NCBI GenBank assembly: GCA_029266935.1
Contig: JAQSVY010000106.1
Span: 1 to 16,150 of the forward strand
Length of the DNA: 16,150 nucleotides
Direction of reading: 5' to 3'
Origin: Burkholderiales bacterium
GTDB lineage: Bacteria > Pseudomonadota > Gammaproteobacteria > Burkholderiales > SG8-39
Of the stretch, positions 1 to 7,079 are shown piece by piece. The stretch's first letter is position 1, and each line of letters starts with the position of its first letter. The notes under the pieces were generated by a model. The model did not search any database, was not told the origin of the DNA, and saw nothing but the letters and a program-made list of their open reading frames with translations. The position numbers were made by a program, and so were the translations under genes.

Positions 1-276
1 TACGCGCTCGTCGAGCGCGCCGCGCTCAAGGTTGCCGAGCACCCGCAGCCTCCGCCCGAGGAGCGGGCGCGCATCATCACCTGGCTCGGGGCGCGCGCGG
101 TGCGCTTCCGCGGCTATGACCAGGAAGTCCACGGGCACGGCCAGGCAGTCGCCGCCGCGGCGCGCCAGCGCCAGCCCAAGGCGGCGCTGGAGGCCTTCCA
201 CAAGCTGCAATCCGCTTGCATGGCCTGCCACCTGGAATTCCGCCAGCCCTACCTCGCGCAGTTCTACGGCTCATAG
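1..276 (+). CDS. c-type cytochrome, class II-like (cytochrome c'/c556 type), 3' part only
   Basis: The frame is open from the first base and ends at TAG 274-276, giving 91 residues without a start, so the gene begins to the left of the window. A single heme-binding motif CMACH (residues 73-77 of the visible part) lies only 14 residues from the C-terminus. This placement, after a mostly helical region, is typical of class II cytochromes such as c' and c556, whose four-helix bundle carries CxxCH in the last helix. It would be exported and act in the periplasm as an electron carrier or gas-binding protein. Its last 6 bases overlap the 3' end of the convergent nirH. The link to nitrite respiration is inferred from position only; the class II assignment is moderate because the N-terminal half is not visible. 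Confidence 0.72.
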   Translation, partial: YALVERAALKVAEHPQPPPEERARIITWLGARAVRFRGYDQEVHGHGQAVAAAARQRQPKAALEAFHKLQSACMACHLEFRQPYLAQFYGS

Positions 277-738
277 CCGCAGGCCGGTCTTCTTGAGGAT
301 CCTCACGCTGTAGAGCACGTCGTGGGCGCGCAGCGCGCTTCCGAGCAGCCTGCGGATCGCTTCCACCTTCTGTGCCGTCTCGTCCCGGCTGCGGCCATGC
401 ACCATGGCGAAGAGGTTGTACGGCCAGTCGGGCAGGCGGCGAGGCCGGCGATAGCAGTGGCTCACGAACTCGAGCGCGCCAACCGCGCACCCGAGCCGCT
501 CGACCGCGTCGTCCGGCACGTCCCAGACCGACATCGCGTTCGCGACGTAGCCAAGCGCGTAGTGGTTGGGCACCGCGCCGATGCGCCGGATACGGCCGTC
601 GGCGAGCATCGCTTTCAGTAGCGAAAGGACTTCCTGCTCGCCAACCCCGACCCGGCGGGCGATCTCCGCGTACGGCGCCTCCACCAGCGGCAGCCCGGCC
701 TGCGTGGCGCGTACGATGCGCTCGTCGATCGGGCTCAT
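271..738 (-). CDS. nirH: siroheme decarboxylase subunit NirH (AsnC/Lrp-like)
   Basis: This 155-residue protein is one of the NirD/L/G/H set that removes the acetate carboxyls of siroheme at C12 and C18 to give 12,18-didecarboxysiroheme, a step in heme d1 synthesis in the cytoplasm. The N-terminal half is a winged-helix AsnC-type fold (PIDERIVRATQAGLPLVEAP, then LLKAMLADGRIRRIGAV). The C-terminal half has the NirL/NirH signature CYRRPRRLPDWPYNLFAMVHGR. It closely resembles the second half of the NirDL fusion encoded upstream, so the two are paralogues. ATG 736-738 overlaps the nirG stop (ATGA), and no clear Shine-Dalgarno is present, which suggests translational coupling. Being last in the operon and pairing with NirG by order supports NirH over NirL. 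The gene looks intact. Confidence 0.9.
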   Translation of the reverse strand: MSPIDERIVRATQAGLPLVEAPYAEIARRVGVGEQEVLSLLKAMLADGRIRRIGAVPNHYALGYVANAMSVWDVPDDAVERLGCAVGALEFVSHCYRRPRRLPDWPYNLFAMVHGRSRDETAQKVEAIRRLLGSALRAHDVLYSVRILKKTGLRL

Positions 739-1178
739 GCGCGAAGCTTGAGCTCGACGAAGTACTCGTCGAGGCGCGGCAGCTGCATGACCGGGTAGCC
801 GGTTTCGCTCTCGATCGCTTCCACCACCCTTGTCGTCTCGGCCTGGGACTTCGCCGCGAGCACGAACCACATGTTGAAGCGGTGCTCGCGCTCGTAGTTG
901 TGCGCGACCTCGGGGCGCGCATTGACGAGCGCGGCGACGCGCGTGAAATCGGCCACGGGCACGCTCATCGCGCACAGCGTAAAGGCGCCGCCCAGCCGCT
1001 CCATGTCGTACAGAGGCCCAAAGCGCGTCAGCACGCCTTTTTCCAGAAGGAGGCGGATCCTGTCGCGCAGCTCTTCTTCGCCCAGCGCCAGCTGCCGGGC
1101 GACGGCCGCGAACGGCCGCTCGCACAGCGGGAAATCGCCCTGGAGCCGGTTGATGATGGCGCGGTCGAACTCATCCAT
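735..1178 (-). CDS. nirG: siroheme decarboxylase subunit NirG (AsnC/Lrp-like)
   Basis: This 147-residue protein belongs to the siroheme decarboxylase family of heme d1 synthesis. It starts with the AsnC-type helix-turn-helix region (MDEFDRAIINRLQGDFPL), then LLLEKGVLTRFGPLYD, followed by the NirD/NirG signature HNYEREHRFNMWFV in the ligand-binding half. The length matches NirG of pseudomonads as I remember it. It is most like the first half of the upstream NirDL fusion. Longer frames to 1565 or 1429 are only extensions into nirDL. I chose ATG 1176-1178 because it lies 8 bases inside the end of nirDL, matching the overlap pattern of this operon, and homology begins there. No Shine-Dalgarno is visible, so coupling to nirDL translation is likely. 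No lesion is seen. Confidence 0.9.
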   Translation of the reverse strand: MDEFDRAIINRLQGDFPLCERPFAAVARQLALGEEELRDRIRLLLEKGVLTRFGPLYDMERLGGAFTLCAMSVPVADFTRVAALVNARPEVAHNYEREHRFNMWFVLAAKSQAETTRVVEAIESETGYPVMQLPRLDEYFVELKLRA

Positions 1179-2130
1179 AGCGGGCGGGGCGCTGGCTGAA
1201 GCAGTGGTTGCTGAAGAGCACGGCGTGCGCGAAGGCATCGAGGCCGTGCGCGGCGGCGAGCCGGGCGATTTCGTCCGCGACCAGGTTGCGGAGCCTGCCG
1301 TGCACCATGCAGTAGAGGTTGTAGGGCCAGTCGGGAAGGGCGCGTGCCCGGCGGTAGCAGAGCGTGACCGCGGGCGCGCGCGAGAGGCGTCTCGCCAGCG
1401 CGAAAACCTGCTCGTCGGGCACGTCCCACACGGCCATCGCATTCGCCTGGTAGCCGAGGCGGCGGTGGCGCACCACCGCGCCGATGCGACGGATGCGCCC
1501 GTCGGCCAGCATCGTTCGCAGCCGTTCGAGGACTTCGCCTTCGGAGATTCCAAGTTCCTGTGCAACGGCGGCGTACGGCGCCGCCACTAACGGCAGCCCC
1601 GCGGCCGTCGCGGCGACCAGCCTGCGCTCCTCAGGCGACAGCGGGGGAAACGATTTCGGCGCCGCCGCACGCGGCGCCTCGCGGCTCTCGAGGTCGAAGC
1701 CGAGGTCGATGTGGAATTCCTCGAGGAGCGGCAGGCGCAGTACGCGCAGGCCAGTCCCGTTCTCGATCGCGTCGAGGCTCGCTTCGACGGCGGCCGCATC
1801 GGGCCCGGTGCCGACGAACCAGAGGTTGTAGCGGTGCTCGCGCTCGTAGTTGTGGTTGACGCCGGGCCGGTCGCTGACGAAGGCGGCGACTTCGGCGAGC
1901 CGCTCCGGCGGCACGGCGATCGCCGCCAGCGAGCTTGCGCCCACCGTATTCGGCCGGAACACCGGGCCGATGCGATCGATCACCCCCTGCTGCTGCAGGC
2001 GAGCGAGCCGCGCGAGCGCTTCTTCTTCCCCGATGCCCGCTTTGCGGGCGACCGGCGCGAACGGCTGCGGCTCGAGCGGAAAGCCGCGCTGCCAGGGATT
2101 GACGAGCAGGAAGTCGACCGCGTCGAGCAT
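1171..2130 (-). CDS. nirDL: fused siroheme decarboxylase NirD-NirL
   Basis: This 319-residue protein fuses two AsnC/Lrp-like siroheme decarboxylase modules. Residues 1-150 are NirD-like (DFLLVNPWQRGFPLEPQPF, VIDRIGPVFRPNTVG, NHNYEREHRYNLWFV). After a short Ala/Pro linker, residues 170-319 are NirL-like (EERRLVAATAAGLPLVAAPY, LADGRIRRIGAVVRHRRLGY, CYRRARALPDWPYNLYCMVHGR). NirDL fusions are known in several denitrifiers, including Paracoccus and Hydrogenobacter, and the complex makes didecarboxysiroheme. The histidines in HNYEREH and RHRRLGY are in conserved family positions. ATG 2128-2130 shares one base with the nirF stop (TGATG), so translation is probably re-initiated. The frame extends upstream to 2262, but that part overlaps nirF and has no family similarity. 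Confidence 0.92.
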   Translation of the reverse strand: MLDAVDFLLVNPWQRGFPLEPQPFAPVARKAGIGEEEALARLARLQQQGVIDRIGPVFRPNTVGASSLAAIAVPPERLAEVAAFVSDRPGVNHNYEREHRYNLWFVGTGPDAAAVEASLDAIENGTGLRVLRLPLLEEFHIDLGFDLESREAPRAAAPKSFPPLSPEERRLVAATAAGLPLVAAPYAAVAQELGISEGEVLERLRTMLADGRIRRIGAVVRHRRLGYQANAMAVWDVPDEQVFALARRLSRAPAVTLCYRRARALPDWPYNLYCMVHGRLRNLVADEIARLAAAHGLDAFAHAVLFSNHCFSQRPARYG

Positions 2131-3287
2131 CAGAACCCGGTCATCGCCGCGCGCGCGGCGAGGAAGATGCCGCTCGGATTCGCGGCGCGCAGCCGCGCCG
2201 TTTCGGCGAAGCTCGCGGTGTCGTAGACCACCACCGCGTCGTCGTCGCGCGAGGAGACCCACGCCTGCTCGCCGCGCGGCGTGAACTCCAGGTGCAGCAC
2301 GGCGCGTCCGGGCCTGATCTCCTTGACGACTTCCATGCTCGCCGTGTCGATGACCTGGACGACATCGTTCTTAGGGAAGGCGAAGTTCACCCAGACGCGC
2401 CGTCCCCCGGGCTGCGCCACCGCGAACACTGGCTGGCCGTGCACCGGGATGCGCGCCGCCTCTTTCCACGTCGTGCGGTCGAGCACCAGCACTTCGTGGC
2501 GGCCGATCGCCGGCAGGAAGAGGTAGCGTCCCGCGGCTGCCCAGCCGCGCAGGTGCGGCATCTTGTACACCGGCAGCGGCGCCTCGCCGCGCCCGTAGCC
2601 GTCGAGGATGCGCCGCGCGCCGGCGCCGACGTTCCACAGGTCGACGAGCGCGAGGCCGTCCTCGCCGTAGAGGCCGGCGATGTAGTGCCGGCCATCCGGA
2701 GTGACGAAGCCGTCATACGGCTGTTTGCCGATATCGGGAATCCTTGTCGTCACGGGTCGCCTGGGATCGGCAGCGTCGACCACCCAGATCTCCCCCTTTT
2801 CGAACAGGCTGAAGACGAAGCGGTTGCCGGGCGCGTCGGCGATGCCGACGACCTTCGCGCCGGTCGGCACCTCGCCGAGTGGCTCTAGCGTGGCGGCGTC
2901 GAACAGGCGGATGCCGCCGGGAACGTAGTTCGCGACCGCGACGACCGCACCGTCCTGCGAGATCGCGCCGCCGATCGCGTTGCCCGACTGCACGACGCGG
3001 CGCTCGAGGCGGCCGCGCAGCAGGTCGACCTTGCTGAGGCCGCCGTCGCGGCCGAACACGTACGCGTAGCGGCCGTCGCGCGAGAACACCACCGAGGCAT
3101 GCGACAGGTCGCCGAGTCCCGCGACGCGACCGATCTCGGAGCGCCGTGTGGTCTCGATCAGCATCACGCTGCCGGCCGCGCGCTCGACCACGAGGCCGAG
3201 ATCGCCGGTACCGCGCAAAGGAGGGTTGGTGTTGGTACAAGCCGTGACGCCGAGAAGCACTACTGCCGGCCACAAATGAGCATTCAT
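2130..3287 (-). CDS. nirF: NirF, heme d1 biosynthesis lipoprotein (beta-propeller)
   Basis: This 385-residue protein is the late, periplasmic-side factor of heme d1 synthesis; NirF binds d1-type tetrapyrroles and is needed for a functional cd1 nitrite reductase. It starts with a lipoprotein signal peptide whose lipobox is VTAC with Cys17, so it should be membrane-anchored outside the cytoplasm. The rest is a chain of beta-propeller blades related to the d1 domain of NirS and to NirN, with repeats such as VVFSRDGRYAYVFGRDG, GAISQDGAVVAVANY and DGFVTPDGRHYIAGLYGEDG. Length is normal for the family. ATG 3285-3287 has a good AAGGA at 3296-3300 and overlaps the upstream stop by the ATGA pattern. 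No truncation or shift is seen. NirN is an alternative family, but NirN has an N-terminal cytochrome c domain that is absent here. Confidence 0.93.
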   Translation of the reverse strand: MNAHLWPAVVLLGVTACTNTNPPLRGTGDLGLVVERAAGSVMLIETTRRSEIGRVAGLGDLSHASVVFSRDGRYAYVFGRDGGLSKVDLLRGRLERRVVQSGNAIGGAISQDGAVVAVANYVPGGIRLFDAATLEPLGEVPTGAKVVGIADAPGNRFVFSLFEKGEIWVVDAADPRRPVTTRIPDIGKQPYDGFVTPDGRHYIAGLYGEDGLALVDLWNVGAGARRILDGYGRGEAPLPVYKMPHLRGWAAAGRYLFLPAIGRHEVLVLDRTTWKEAARIPVHGQPVFAVAQPGGRRVWVNFAFPKNDVVQVIDTASMEVVKEIRPGRAVLHLEFTPRGEQAWVSSRDDDAVVVYDTASFAETARLRAANPSGIFLAARAAMTGF

Positions 3288-3451
3288 TTCGGGAATCCTT
3301 TTTGCAACTGCTCGACGATCCAGCGCGCCTCGCCTTCGGAAAGATGCTCGCGCCAGGGCGGCATCGGCGTGCCGCGGCGGCCGTGCAGGATGACGAAGCC
3401 GAGCGCCTCGGCGTCCTTGCCGGCGAGCCCGAGAAAAAAGCCGAAGCGCAT
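3284..3451 (-). pseudogene. truncated nirC-like cytochrome c, C-terminal half only
   Basis: A 55-residue frame (ATG 3449-3451 to TGA 3284-3286) is too short for most gene callers. Its sequence GRRGTPMPPWREHLSEGEAR, followed by WIVEQLQKGFPK, is the C-terminal part of a class I mono-heme cytochrome c: the Met of TPMPPW is the usual distal heme ligand and the last helix follows. NirC (cytochrome c55X) normally stands exactly here, before nirF. The N-terminal half with signal peptide and CxxCH is missing. Upstream in the same frame is a TAA 13 codons before the ATG, and I found no CxxCH in the other minus frames up to cysG. The fragment therefore cannot bind heme. Its stop overlaps the nirF start, so reading through it may still serve nirF translation. 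The loss could be a real deletion or an assembly fault. Confidence 0.7.
3296..3300 (-). promoter_or_regulatory. Shine-Dalgarno site of nirF
   Basis: The minus strand reads AAGGA eight bases before the nirF ATG. It lies within the last codons of the nirC remnant. It is the only clear ribosome binding site in this operon; nirDL, nirG and nirH depend on overlaps with the preceding gene. Confidence 0.6.
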
Positions 3452-3484
3452 GCTGCGAGAGTGCCGCAGCCGGGCGGCGCGCTT

Positions 3485-3498
3485 TTAACCTAGATCAA
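3485..3498. promoter_or_regulatory. FNR/Anr/Dnr-type box between cysG and the nir operon
   Basis: The plus strand reads TTAAC-CTAG-ATCAA; read from the minus strand it is TTGAT-CTAG-GTTAA. It matches 8 of 10 positions of the FNR consensus TTGAT-N4-ATCAA. It is centred at 3491.5 between divergent genes. The centre lies about 42 bases before the cysG ATG and about 40 before the ATG of the nirC remnant, so it could act on either side. FNR/Dnr control of nir genes is established in denitrifiers. Confidence 0.65.
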
Positions 3499-3520
3499 CC
3501 AGGCGCCAGCCGCGCCGCCC

Positions 3521-3526
3521 TACAGT
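3521..3526 (+). promoter_or_regulatory. possible -10 element of the cysG promoter
   Basis: TACAGT matches 4 of 6 positions of TATAAT and lies 32 bases (centre to centre) downstream of the FNR-like box, the spacing expected of a class II FNR promoter with the box near -41.5. Transcription would then start at about 3533, almost at the cysG ATG (3534), giving a leaderless or nearly leaderless message. This fits the lack of a Shine-Dalgarno and argues against the GTG start at 3525. Confidence 0.4.
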
Positions 3527-3533
3527 GGCGGCG

Positions 3534-4791
3534 ATGAGCCTCGCGCCGCGCGCGGACCGCGCCTATTTCGCCGCCTTCCTCGACCTGCGCGGTAAGCCCG
3601 GCGTCGTCGTGGGCGGCGGCGCCGTCGCCGCGCTCAAGGCCGAGACGCTGCTGCGCTCCGGGGTGCGGCTGACGGTCATCGCGCCGCGGCTGGGCGAGCG
3701 CCTCGCCGAGCTGGTGATGCTCGGCGCGGCTCGCCACGAGGACCGGCGCTTCCAGCCCGGCGACCTGGTCGGCGCGGAGATCGCCATGGCGGCGACCGAC
3801 GATGCCGCGGTCAACACCGCGGTCGCGGCCGCCGCGCGCGCCCTGAAGATTCCGGTCAACGTTGCCGACGACGCGGCGAGCTCGACCTTCATCATGCCCT
3901 CGGTGGTCGACCGGCCGCCGCTGCAGATCGCCATCTCGAGCGCCGGCACCTCGCCCGTGCTCGCGCGCAAGCTGCGCACGATCATCGAGTCGGTGGTGCC
4001 GTTCGCCTTCGGGCGCCTCGCTGCGCTCGCCGGGCGCTTTCGTGCCGCCTCCAAGCGCCGCTATCCCGATCCCGAGGCGCGCCGCCGCTTCTGGGAGGAG
4101 ATCATGGATGGCCCGGTCGCGGACATGGTCCTCTCGGGCAACGGTCGACCTGGCTCGGCGCGACGCCGAGCGCATCTACGTCGGCAAGGAAAAGGACAAC
4201 CACGCGCTCGCGCAGGACGAGATCAACGCGCTCATGGTGAGGCTCGCGCTAGCGGGCAAGCGGGTGGTGCGTCTGAAAGGCGGCGACCCGTTCATCTTCG
4301 GCCGCGGCGGCGAGGAGATCGATTCCCTCGCGGCGCAGGGCATCGCCTTCGAGGTGGTGCCCGGCGTGACCGCCGCCGCCGGCGCCGCGAGCTATGCCGG
4401 CATCCCGCTCACGCACCGCGACTACGCGCACGCCTGCGTTTTCGTCACCGGCCACCTGAAGGACGGCGCCGCGCAGCTCGACTGGGCGTCGCTGGTGCGG
4501 CCGCGGCAGACGATCGTCGTCTACATGGGGGTGAGCGGCCTCGCGGCGATCTGCGCCGGGCTGGTCGAGCACGGGCTCGCCGCGACGACGCCCGCCGCCC
4601 TAGTTGAGAAGGCCACCCTTCCTGGGCAGCGCGTCATTGAGGGTAATCTTGCTTCGCTTCCTTCCGTAGCCACCGCGCAGGGCGCCCGCGCGCCCGCGCT
4701 TCTCATCGTGGGCGAGGTCGTTCGCCTGCGCTCGCGCCTGGGCTGGTTCCGGCCGCTTGGGGCCGAGGCGGCGCTGGACCAAAAGGGTTGA
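3534..4791 (+). pseudogene. cysG: siroheme synthase CysG, disrupted by internal deletion and frame change
   Basis: CysG converts uroporphyrinogen III to siroheme, the precursor of heme d1. The first frame (from ATG 3534 to about 4142, some 200 residues) is the precorrin-2 dehydrogenase/ferrochelatase half, with the NAD motif PGVVVGGGAVAALKAETLL and [20 protein letters not shown]. The second frame (about 4143-4791) is the uroporphyrinogen-III methyltransferase half, with [38 protein letters not shown] and [20 protein letters not shown]. Compared with remembered E. coli CysG (457 residues), about 60 residues are missing at the join, including the GAGPGD loop that binds S-adenosylmethionine, and the frame changes. 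The methyltransferase would be lost; the first half might still fold. It is placed divergent from the nir operon and probably supplied its siroheme. Either a real pseudogene or an assembly deletion. Confidence 0.88.
4140..4150 (+). other. deletion junction inside cysG
   Basis: Upstream of this point the cysG protein is read in one frame ([13 protein letters not shown]). Downstream it continues in another ([15 protein letters not shown]). The two stretches are about 60 residues apart in intact CysG proteins. The exact breakpoint cannot be set more closely from one sequence. Confidence 0.75.
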
Positions 4792-4825
4792 CATCGGCGG
4801 CGCCTCGCGCCGCAGGGACGGAAGC

Positions 4826-6717
4826 TCAGGCTGCTGCGGGAGATGCGCTAGCCGGCTCGCAGCGCAACAGTTCGCGCAGGCCTTCGCCGATCACGATCAG
4901 CACGCGGTCGCCGTAGCCGGAGAGCGCGCGCGAAAGCCGCTCCACCTCCTGCTGCTCGGCGAGCGACTCGAAGGCGAGCACGAAGCGCGTGCGGGAGCGC
5001 GCGAGCGCGGCGTGCAGCTGGCGCGCGAGCTTGCGCGCGAGGGCACGGTCGAGCGCGGCGCTGACGCGCACCGAGATCCTCGCCTCCGCGCTGGCCGGCC
5101 AGTGCAGCGCGAGCTGCACCTCGCCGCGCCAGCGGTGCAGCGCAGAGTGCAGCCGCTCGAGCGCGCGCTCCGGCGTCATCGAGGCGCGCGGCGCGGCCAC
5201 GCCGAAATGACGCTCGGCGTAGTCGCGCATCGCGAGGCCGGCGATCCAGTCGTTCACCGCGAGGGGCAGCTGGCGCGGCCGCAGGACGGGCAGGCTGCGC
5301 AGGAAGTGCCAGGCGCGTGCCGGCCCGCCCGGCACGATACCGTGCGCGAGCAGCCGCCACAGGATGCGCGCCGCCTCGGGAGCGGTTTCCCGTTGCACGG
5401 CTGCCGACGCACCGAAATGCGCGAGCTTGTTGCGGATGCGCTCGGCGATGGCGCGATCGGCGAGCAGCGCGTCGTAGAGCCGGGTGTAGCCCTCGCTCAT
5501 TTGCGCCGCGGTCATGTTCTTCGGCACGATGTTGGTGCGCGCGCGCGTGTTGTCGCCGTTCGCCGCGCCCTCGACCAGGCGGCCCTCGCGCTTGAGGCGC
5601 TCGTAGCGACCAGGCGGCCCTCGCGCTTGAGGCGCTCGTAGAGCGGCGTCTTCGGCAGCGCGGTGAGCAGCCCCACCATCGCCACCATGATCCCGGCATC
5701 CAGGATGAAGCGCCGCTGCAGCTCGAAGCTCGCCGGCGTGTCGCGGTCGAAGCCGACGATGAAGCCGGCGAGGATGTCGATGCCCGCGGCGTGGATGCGC
5801 CGCACCGCGGCCAGCATGTCGCCGGTGCAGTTCTGCGTCTTGGCCGCCTCGCGCAGCGCCGCCGGGTCGGGGGTCTCGATGCCGAGGAACGCCCACTCGA
5901 AGCCGGCGGCGCGGAACAGCGCGAGCAGCTCCGCATCGTCGGCGAGGTTGAGCGAGGCCTCGGTGCCGAAGCGCAGGCGCCGGCCGTGCCGCGCCTGGTA
6001 GCCGGCGAGGAAGCGCAGCGTCTCCTTCGCCCTTGCCTTGTTGCCGATGAAGTTGTCGTCGACGAAGAACACCTTGCGCGCGCCCAGGCTGCGCAGGCTG
6101 TCGAGCTCGCGCCCGATCTGCGCCGGCGACTTGTAGCGCGGCCGGCGGCCGAACATCACGATGATGTCGCAGAAGTCGCAGTTGAACGGGCAGCCGCGCG
6201 AGAGCTGGATCGTCGCCGTCGCGTAGCGCTCGAGCTTGAGCAGGTCGAAACGCGGCACCGGCGAGTCTTCCAGCTTCACATTGCCGGTCTCGCGGTACAG
6301 CTTCTGGAAATTCTTCTCTTCTAGGTCTTTGCAGAACTGCGGCCAGATGTATTCGCTCTCGCCCGCCACGACATGGTCGGCGACGTCGAGGTATTCCTCG
6401 GGGCAGAGCGAGGCGTAGCTGCCGCCAGCGACCACGCGGTAGCCCGCCTCGCGGTAGTAGCGCAGGAGCTGCTTCTGGCGCGCCGACTGCACGCCCATGC
6501 CGCCGATACCGACGAGGTCCACTTGCGGCCTGAGCGGCAGCGGCCCTGCATTCTCGTCGGCGATCTCGACTTTCCAGTGCGGCGGGCAGAGCGCGGCGAG
6601 CGTGGCGAGCCCGAGCGGCGGGTTGAGCGAGCGCTTGCCGCCGAGCACCCGCTCGAGCGCCCAGCGGAAGCTCCAGAAGCTCTCGGGCAGCGCCGGATTG
6701 ACGAGCAGAAGCCGCAT
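4826..6717 (-). pseudogene. B12-binding radical SAM protein (DUF4070-like), frame broken by a 35-bp tandem duplication
   Basis: The N-terminal half (ATG 6715-6717) has a cobalamin-binding-type domain starting MRLLLVNPALPESFWSFRWA, then the radical SAM cluster motif RGCPFNCDFC (Cys176, Cys180, Cys183), GTEASLNLAD and FEWAFLGIETPD. The frame is lost near residue 360-372 at an exact 35-bp repeat. The C-terminal part resumes in another frame (EGAANGDNTRARTNIVPKNM to TGA 4826-4828). Removing one repeat copy leaves 1857 bases, exactly 619 codons including the stop (618 residues), so the duplication alone explains the break. The opening SFWSF and the C-terminal region recall the DUF4070 group that includes the hopanoid C2-methylase HpnP; substrate is unknown. 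It lies 10 bases after the small membrane protein gene and is probably co-transcribed with it. Confidence 0.85.
5572..5641. repeat. exact 35-bp tandem duplication
   Basis: Bases 5572-5606 and 5607-5641 are identical and directly adjacent, beginning CGACCAGGCGG and ending GGCGCTCGTAG. The unit lies inside the radical SAM gene and codes for YERLKREGRLV on the minus strand. As 35 is not a multiple of three, it shifts the frame. No target-site or transposon features surround it, so replication slippage or an assembly error is the likely origin. Confidence 0.95.
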
Positions 6718-6719
6718 CG

Positions 6720-6741
6720 GAAAAGGGTCAGGACCCTTTTC
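6720..6741. repeat. short palindrome (REP-like or hairpin)
   Basis: The arms GAAAAGGGTC (6720-6729) and GACCCTTTTC (6732-6741) are perfectly complementary around the centre AG. The element codes for the last residues of the small membrane protein (KRKGS, stop) and fills the gap to the radical SAM start. On the minus strand the hairpin ends in TTTT inside the stem, so it could weaken transcription or protect the message end. Similar AAAAGGGTC-type palindromes occur as dispersed REP elements in beta- and gammaproteobacteria, but only this one copy is visible here. Confidence 0.6.
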
Positions 6742-7045
6742 TTTTCGAAAGAGGAAACAGCGCCAGGTTGCGTAGCAGCCCGCCGGCAGCCACGACGATC
6801 ATGAAGGCGGAGCCGCCGGCCATGATCGCGAGGTAGATGGCGACTGCCGCGTGGTCCGGCTTCGCGGCGAGCGCGTCGCCGTAAAGCGGGATCGCCGACG
6901 TCAGCGCCAGCGCGACGCCGGTGGCGAGGATGGCGATGTTGCAGGCGAGCAGGCGCCGGCCGTCGACGCCTCGCGGGTTGGCATGGAAGAAGCCCCAGAC
7001 GACGGCCCAGAGCAGGAACGCGAGGATCAGGAACATGAAGGGCAT
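6728..7045 (-). CDS. small three-helix membrane protein, unknown function
   Basis: This 105-residue protein is not one I recognise. It has three clear hydrophobic segments: about residues 2-20 (FMFLILAFLLWAVVWGFF), 32-55 (LLACNIAILATGVALALTSA) and 66-93 (AVAIYLAIMAGGSAFMIVVA). Short polar loops and a basic C-terminus (LSKRKGS) follow. It should sit in the inner membrane; no cofactor ligand pattern is evident. ATG 7043-7045 lies 41.5 bases from the centre of the FNR box at 7080-7093, with a weak -10 (TAGCGT) at the right place. It may therefore be expressed under low oxygen, divergent from the oxidoreductase operon and ahead of the radical SAM gene. The 3' end is formed by the palindrome at 6720-6741, which may have altered the original C-terminus. 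A start at the second Met (7034-7036) is possible. Confidence 0.7.
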   Translation of the reverse strand: MPFMFLILAFLLWAVVWGFFHANPRGVDGRRLLACNIAILATGVALALTSAIPLYGDALAAKPDHAAVAIYLAIMAGGSAFMIVVAAGGLLRNLALFPLSKRKGS

Positions 7046-7051
7046 CGCGGC

Positions 7052-7057
7052 ACGCTA
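7052..7057 (-). promoter_or_regulatory. weak possible -10 for the membrane protein gene
   Basis: TAGCGT on the minus strand matches 3 of 6 positions of TATAAT. It lies 32 bases from the centre of the FNR box at 7080-7093. If used, transcription would start at or next to the ATG at 7045. The match is weak and the call rests mainly on spacing. Confidence 0.25.
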
Positions 7058-7079
7058 GCGCGGCCGCCGGGGGCGTTGC

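Noticed and set aside
3525..3533. GTG start for cysG, three codons before the ATG
   Set aside because: It overlaps the likely -10 element; the ATG at 3534 fits the promoter spacing better.
4792..4825. Terminator between convergent cysG and radical SAM genes
   Set aside because: Only a 5-base GCGGC/GCCGC pairing without a T-run; too weak in GC-rich sequence to call.
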